A DNA stretch of 64,000 nt from Nemania diffusa. Its lineage: Eukaryota > Ascomycota > Sordariomycetes > Xylariales > Xylariaceae. A program made the translations under genes and the position numbers. The notes under the pieces were generated by a model. It had not been told where the DNA came from. It saw only the letters and a program-made list of their open reading frames with translations, and made no database searches. Shown one piece after another: positions 59,017 through 64,000 of the stretch. The DNA is taken from contig JBBPUQ010000001.1 in NCBI GenBank assembly GCA_038501195.1, positions 4,588,001-4,652,000 on the forward strand, read 5' to 3'. The first letter of the stretch is position 1. Every line of letters starts with the position of its first letter.

Positions 59017-61167
59017 ATGCAACAACGACGAGATGAGATCCTGGCTAAAAAGGCAAAGCTCGCCGAGCTCAAGCGCCAGCGAGAACTGAGGGCAGCCCAG
59101 GCCAATACAGGGCGGGTGAGCATAGGCGGTCCTATCGATGTATACCTAACTCCCTACCTTTGCCAGATGTAGGCTGACTCGCATCTCCTCCCGCAGCTCG
59201 TAGCCCCTATTCCCGGCCACAAAAATGACCGGAAGCGCGAGATCGAGGACATGATCGAGAGACTGGTGGGCGAGAGCCGCCCTGGTTCTACCACCGGTGT
59301 CGCGTCACCCGGCCGTCGCGGCAGTCGCCCAAACAGCGTCCTGAGCGCCGGCGAGCTCAGCGCTGCCGAGAACTCAGAGTACACTTCGCCCACCAACGCA
59401 CACCCGGGCTCTATTGCCCCCTTACAGCCCCAACCTTTGACCACCATACCTCTCCAGACCATCTTCGAATGCCCCCCTTCGCCCGTCAAGGAAACCTTCT
59501 CGTATAGCAAGGGAGTTCAGACCACAGACGATTGGACACCACCCGCCTCGCGTGCGCGCGCCTTCTCCGAACTCGAGGAGGACGATTTACCTGCCCCTAC
59601 TTCTACGCCGAGCAAGCGCATGAGCCGTTGGGGCCGCGGTAGAGAGGAAGAATTACGGCAGAATATAAGGCAAGAGATCGAAGAAGAGCTTAGGGCCGCC
59701 CGTGAGCTTGTAGCCGATGGTGTTGTACAGGCTGGCTCCGTGGCCACCTCCAACTTTCCCGCGCGAGCTTTGACTGCTGAAGAACTTGCTGCCGTGACCG
59801 CCTCCGACGAGTTCGTAGATTTTGTAGAGCGGTCGACCAAGGTGATCGAGCGTGCGCTCGACATGGGCAACGAATACGATATCTTGACAGATTACTCTCT
59901 GCAAGCTCACGACATCGAAGACGAAGACGAGCAAGCAGGGAACACAGGGGGCAAAGGACGAAGGCGGGTTAAAGAAGTAGTACAATTCTACGACGAAAGA
60001 TGGTCCAAGAAGCGTATGATCAGCAGCATCGACTTCTCTCCTACATACCCAGAGCTCGTACTGGCCTCATACACCAAAAACCCGTCGGCGCCTCACGACC
60101 CTGATGGCATCGTCCAAGTGTGGAATCAGCATCTCCATGACCGCCCCGAATTTTTATTCCATGCCCAATCTGATATTCTGACGGCGAAGTTCTCCCCCTT
60201 TCACCCTAACCTCATTATCGGTGGCACATATTCCGGGCAGGTGCTTCTATGGGATACGCGCGCAAAGACGGCGCCCGTTCAAAAGACGCCACTCACCGGA
60301 TCGGGCCATTCGCATCCGGTGTATTCGGTAGACATCGTTGGAACACAAAACGCGAACAACATCATATCCGTCTCTACGGACGGCGCTCTCTGTGTGTGGA
60401 GTGTCGATATGCTCTCCCAACCCCAGGAGTCCCTAACCCTCACAACCCCGCCGCCGAATAAATTCGAGGACCTGGCCCCGACCACCATTGCGTTTCCTCA
60501 AGCAGACCCCACCTACTTCCTGGTGGGCTCCGAAGAAGGCTCCATCTACCCGTGTCACCGTTACGATCGTGCTGGGGCCAAGGCCGGTGTAGACTCTCGG
60601 GTCTCTTACAAAGGACATGCGGCGCCCGTCATGAGCGTTGGTTTCCATCCAGCGCGCGGGCCGGTTGATCTCGGGGATCTCGTTCTCTCCTCGTCACTGG
60701 ATTGGTCCGTGAAGCTCTGGAAAGTGCGTGCCCCAGCTGCTACAAGCACTGTCGTCGAGAGCGCTGGCACCGCCATACCGCCGCTCCTCGATTTCGTACG
60801 TGAAGACGTCGTCTACGATGCCGCCTGGTCCCCAGTACGTCCTGGCGTATTTGCCCTCGTCGACGGCGCCGGCTCCCTTGAGCTGTGGGATATCACCGTC
60901 GAGACCGAGATCCCCGTCGCCAAGATCAGCCCCACGCCCCGCAAGGACGGCCGCCAGCTCTTAAGCAAGAGCTTGAACAAGGTCGCCTGGGAGGCCACGG
61001 ACGGAAAGCGCTTGGCTACAGGTGGCATTGACGCCGTCGTCAGCCTCTTCGAGGTGGGCCCCGACCTAGGCGGCAAGGAGTCCATCCGGAGCGAAGAATG
61101 GACGAGCGTCAAGAAGCTCGTGGCTCGCCTCGAGGCCGCCAGTGCTGGTGTGATAGGTCTGGCATGA
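59017..61167 (+). CDS. cytoplasmic dynein intermediate chain
   Basis: Two exons, 59017..59115 and 59173..61167, encode 697 residues. The 57-bp intron (GTGAGC donor, TGTAG acceptor) removes an out-of-frame stretch. The N-terminus MQQRRDEILAKKAKLAELKR is the charged coiled coil that binds dynactin p150Glued. After it lie Ser/Pro-rich sequence, an IFECPPSPVKETFSYSKGVQT segment (the usual site of light-chain and Tctex contacts), an RQEIEEELRAARE helix, and a WD40 propeller from about 290 to 680 (for example VLASYTKN, then GIVQVWN, GGTYSGQVLLWD, STDGALCVWS and SSSLDWSVKLWK). The protein links motor heavy chains to cargo in retrograde transport. It is convergent with the nucleoporin gene. Confidence 0.95.
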
Positions 61168-61680
61168 GATAACCCCATAATCATCTTGGAATTCGCCTAT
61201 CTTTGTTGCTGGCTTGGATGGAATATTATGTCTATTGGCAAAATGGAGTATGGAGTTAAAACTATCTACCACACATTCTGGGTCCGCCTGTCTTCGTTTT
61301 GTATTATACCCTTACTGTGACGTACACTTGAGAACAGCGACATCTGTCCAATCCAACGTCCATACCTCGTGGTCATGGTCAATTGGCAGACAGGCTCTCT
61401 TACCATGATTCATCCCTGATATTTTTCAGATCACGTATCCTGTCTTGGTCCGAATCGGTTGTACTGAGGAACTAGACTATCTAGCTGTAACAAGACAAAG
61501 TTAATTAAAGATGCCAATAGTTGATAATCATATTGACTTTATCAAAGTATTTTGTGCCAATCCTGCTAGTTCATTTTGTTACAGTTTAAGTACAAGTAGC
61601 CGCACTCCCGAATCCTATTTCGTATGAGTGCAAACATCCGCGAGTAAACCTTAACTTCTTTCACTACGACGATACCGTCA
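61168..61680. other. convergent intergenic gap
   Basis: The 3' ends of the dynein gene and the nucleoporin gene. AT-rich, no gene or RNA seen. Confidence 0.5.
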
Positions 61681-64000
61681 CTAGGCACTATCCAGAGCTA
61701 TGACGCTCGATCCCTTAGCTTGGATGGAGTTCCTCAGCTTTCCGAGGAGAGCGGCCCGCCTTTCTCGTTTTTCTTTGAGGGCCTTCCTCTCGGCGTCTGC
61801 AAACCCACTCAGCTTCTTGCGTGGTGGCGTGCGGAATATATCCCCACTAATTCCTGAGATGGAGCCCGATAATGAATGCCGCATTAAACTGCCGCGCATA
61901 GGAGTGGCCTCCCGAGTTGAGCGATCTGGTGAGAATATGGAGGAACCCAAGGTCTTTTTCCCATTCGGCGTAGCGAACGGTGAACCTTCGCGACTCCCAG
62001 AGGGGCCTGTTGAGCCCAGGCGCAACTTCCGCATCTGGTTCTCAAGAACATCAATATCCCCACTCCGCTTCTCTACCATGGTCGTCATCTTGGTAATCGT
62101 GCGGACAATTGCTTCAATAGTAGGCACGGGCCCCCCTTTACCGCTTGCGCTATTGATAGAGACAATCTTAGCCTTGAGCAAAGTGAGATTTTCTTCAGCT
62201 TGGGCTAGGAGAGTTTGGAAATGACCAAGCTGCCGCCGTAGATCACTTTGCTGGGCAGCCTGCTCCGCGCTCAGAGGTAGGGCCTGGTACGCGGCAGCTT
62301 GTTCTGGGTCCAAGCGCGAAGCGATGATTTTGCGAATATCAGCCTGCTTATTGCAATCGCGGGCAAGCTCCCGCTGTATATCCTGCACCTGTGCCACCTT
62401 TTCCTCCACATCTATAACCCTAGCCTCATCTAGGGCTGTCCCTAGGACCTGATCAATTATATGTGTTAACTTCTCAATATCTCCCAAAGCCCATTCATCA
62501 GACGATGCAAGATCTTGCTTGGAACGATCATGTAAACTGAAATGTTTGTGACCATCAGTCCATGCTTTGAGTGAACGAAAGTTAAGGCCCAAAGTGTCAA
62601 TCATTGAGTTTATATCGCGGTACACAGCTTCAACTTGAGCGGGTACGCTATCGCCTGCGGGTGGCACAACACCAGCATGTGCAATAAATTCGTCCAGCTC
62701 CAGCGTCGGCTCAACCTCTGCCCTTAGGAGTTGCTGCAGAGCATTGTCCTCTTGATCCATCAGCAGTTGTGCCTCATCCACCTCTTTCTTAGCCTTGGCT
62801 TTCCGCTGTTGCTCGATTACGGCATTCTCAAGGGCGGCATCACGGCCCGCTATAGAGCTGTTGAGACGCGATTGTGTTTGTTTCCTAGAAGCCACTAGTA
62901 GCTGTGAGGCCATGCCTGGGGCACTAAACGATCGCATATGGTCATTGCCTATAACTCTCGGTGGTAATGCACCTCGCACAGGACTAGGTGAACGCGGGCT
63001 CACGGGATTGGGTTGGGGGAACAAAGTGGGGTTTTGACCTAGAAAAAGACTTCGTCTTTCTGGATCGGGGCGAGAGATGGTGGAATAATTTCCACCTAAT
63101 CCTCCATCGAATGAGCCTTGAGGTGTGAAGCCAGGCGTTCGATTTACACCAGTTGATGAGGGACTAAGATCATTGGCAACATCGACGCCACTCCCCTCAC
63201 TACCAGCCTCGGTGGCTTCATCCTCTAAATCGTCATCGTCGCTGTCAGACACAGGAGGCAGAGTAGTAGGAAATTTAAATCCGGGCCCAGCAATCGCAGA
63301 AGGTTCTTTAGCAATAGGCAATGCTGATAGCTTATTCGCATAGGCCTTAGGTTCTCTCACAGGATCTGGAGGGAGAGGTGCGTCATTTGCTGACTTCGTT
63401 CCTAGAAATGCTCCTGGTAAGGGAGGAAGTTTGTTAGCATATGCCTTTTTGTTTTTTATAGGATCCGGTGGCAGGGGCGCATCGCCCGCGGTTTTCGATT
63501 TTACGCTTTCTTCAGGAAGAGGAGGTAAGGGGACGCTATAAGCAGCCTTGTTCTTTACGGGATCGGGTGGTAGTGGAGCGGCGCTAGGTGGCGTTGCCTT
63601 GTTCGTCGGAGCGACAGTCTCCTGTGGTTTTACACTTAAAGTAGGAGAGTCTGGGGGTAAAGGTAGATCCTCAGCCTTGGACTGGCTATCGATTACGTCG
63701 GCGATGTCTATAGTGCAGAAAGATGAGGATGATGAATCTTCTAACGGATAAGTGTCCTTACTAGTGGTGTCTGGAGGCAGAGGAGCTTCCGCTGGCGGCA
63801 TTTTCTGTGATTGTGGAGGCTCGGGTAGGGACGCTTGGGCGGTGGCTATCCCAAAGATACTATTAGATGAGGTAGATGGGAAGCTAAATGGGTTGCCGCT
63901 TGCTGGTGCCAGAGGTGCCTGCGAAAGGAATTTGTTTGCTGACGGTGTTGTCGTAGGTGTTGTCGATTCAACGTTCATGTCGGACGGTTGCTTCCCAAAA
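61681..64000 (-). CDS. FG nucleoporin, Nup159/Nup214 type (partial; C-terminal part)
   Basis: An open frame from the right edge (64000) to the stop at 61681, about 773 residues. It has no start in this window: the frame reads FGKQPSDMNVES across the edge. The N-terminal visible part has sparse FG (GNPFSFPS, SIFGIA), the tail of an FG-repeat domain. Then an approximately 40-residue repeat occurs three or more times, each with APLPPDP and YANKLPPLP-like words (63230-63620). From about residue 390 it becomes helical and coiled-coil (ENAVIEQQRKAKAKKEVDEAQ; later helices with leucine heptads), matching the C-terminal anchor of the cytoplasmic-face Nup159 complex, which tethers the mRNA export factors Gle1 and Dbp5. 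The identity is inferred from architecture, since the N-terminal beta-propeller lies outside. The call is moderately sure. Confidence 0.8.
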   Translation of the reverse strand, partial: FGKQPSDMNVESTTPTTTPSANKFLSQAPLAPASGNPFSFPSTSSNSIFGIATAQASLPEPPQSQKMPPAEAPLPPDTTSKDTYPLEDSSSSSFCTIDIADVIDSQSKAEDLPLPPDSPTLSVKPQETVAPTNKATPPSAAPLPPDPVKNKAAYSVPLPPLPEESVKSKTAGDAPLPPDPIKNKKAYANKLPPLPGAFLGTKSANDAPLPPDPVREPKAYANKLSALPIAKEPSAIAGPGFKFPTTLPPVSDSDDDDLEDEATEAGSEGSGVDVANDLSPSSTGVNRTPGFTPQGSFDGGLGGNYSTISRPDPERRSLFLGQNPTLFPQPNPVSPRSPSPVRGALPPRVIGNDHMRSFSAPGMASQLLVASRKQTQSRLNSSIAGRDAALENAVIEQQRKAKAKKEVDEAQLLMDQEDNALQQLLRAEVEPTLELDEFIAHAGVVPPAGDSVPAQVEAVYRDINSMIDTLGLNFRSLKAWTDGHKHFSLHDRSKQDLASSDEWALGDIEKLTHIIDQVLGTALDEARVIDVEEKVAQVQDIQRELARDCNKQADIRKIIASRLDPEQAAAYQALPLSAEQAAQQSDLRRQLGHFQTLLAQAEENLTLLKAKIVSINSASGKGGPVPTIEAIVRTITKMTTMVEKRSGDIDVLENQMRKLRLGSTGPSGSREGSPFATPNGKKTLGSSIFSPDRSTREATPMRGSLMRHSLSGSISGISGDIFRTPPRKKLSGFADAERKALKEKRERRAALLGKLRNSIQAKGSSVIALDSA

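Noticed and set aside
61066..61272. Minus-strand frame over the dynein gene end
   Set aside because: Antisense shadow with no homology or context.

Overview
The window is nuclear DNA of a filamentous ascomycete (Pezizomycotina). Genes are close-packed on both strands and are broken by short introns of about 50-120 bp with GTRNGT donors and CTAAC-type branch points. Several products are typical of filamentous fungi: a Zn2Cys6 regulator, a DUF8004-like protein and a long Nup159. Intergenic DNA is strewn with TACCTAGGTA-like palindromes, which I associate with Sordariomycetes. The class is inferred and the genus cannot be told from this sequence.

Layout. 0.5-7.5 kb: a small Cys-rich protein, an Old Yellow Enzyme (-), a BTB protein and cytochrome c1. 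8.2-16.1 kb: an MBD4-like DNA glycosylase, DAHP synthase (-), an AIG1/FAR-17a membrane protein (-) and a WD40-cyclophilin. 17-28.3 kb: a Zn2Cys6 factor with a 6-nt exon, an FMN-dependent 2-hydroxyacid oxidase (-), the GINS subunit Sld5, protein phosphatase methylesterase 1 and tRNA-dihydrouridine synthase 2 (-). 30-43.2 kb: a DUF8004-like protein, a Rad53/Chk2-family checkpoint kinase and a proline-rich CxxC protein with an apparent frameshift. 44.3-48.7 kb: the oligosaccharyltransferase catalytic subunit STT3 (-), with a 40-nt poly-C tract just past its stop, and ATP synthase subunit e (-). 49-58.5 kb: an accessory, partly AT-rich island. It holds a pogo-type transposase fragment, a FAD-linked oxidase destroyed by in-frame stops, a ~1.2 kb element with ~70-bp terminal inverted repeats and a nested foldback, an SDR gene with a splice conflict and a P450 without an N-terminus. 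59-64 kb: dynein intermediate chain, and the C-terminal part of an FG nucleoporin (Nup159/Nup214 type) running off the right edge.

Most genes are independent housekeeping functions: respiratory complex III and ATP synthase, the shikimate entry step, replication and checkpoint control, N-glycosylation, tRNA modification and PP2A maturation. The exception is 51.6-58.5 kb, where three oxidoreductase genes or remnants sit around transposon remnants. This looks like a small oxidative or secondary-metabolism cluster being lost, with stops of the kind repeat-induced point mutation leaves. No tRNA, rRNA, CRISPR array or novel defence-like system was recognised.
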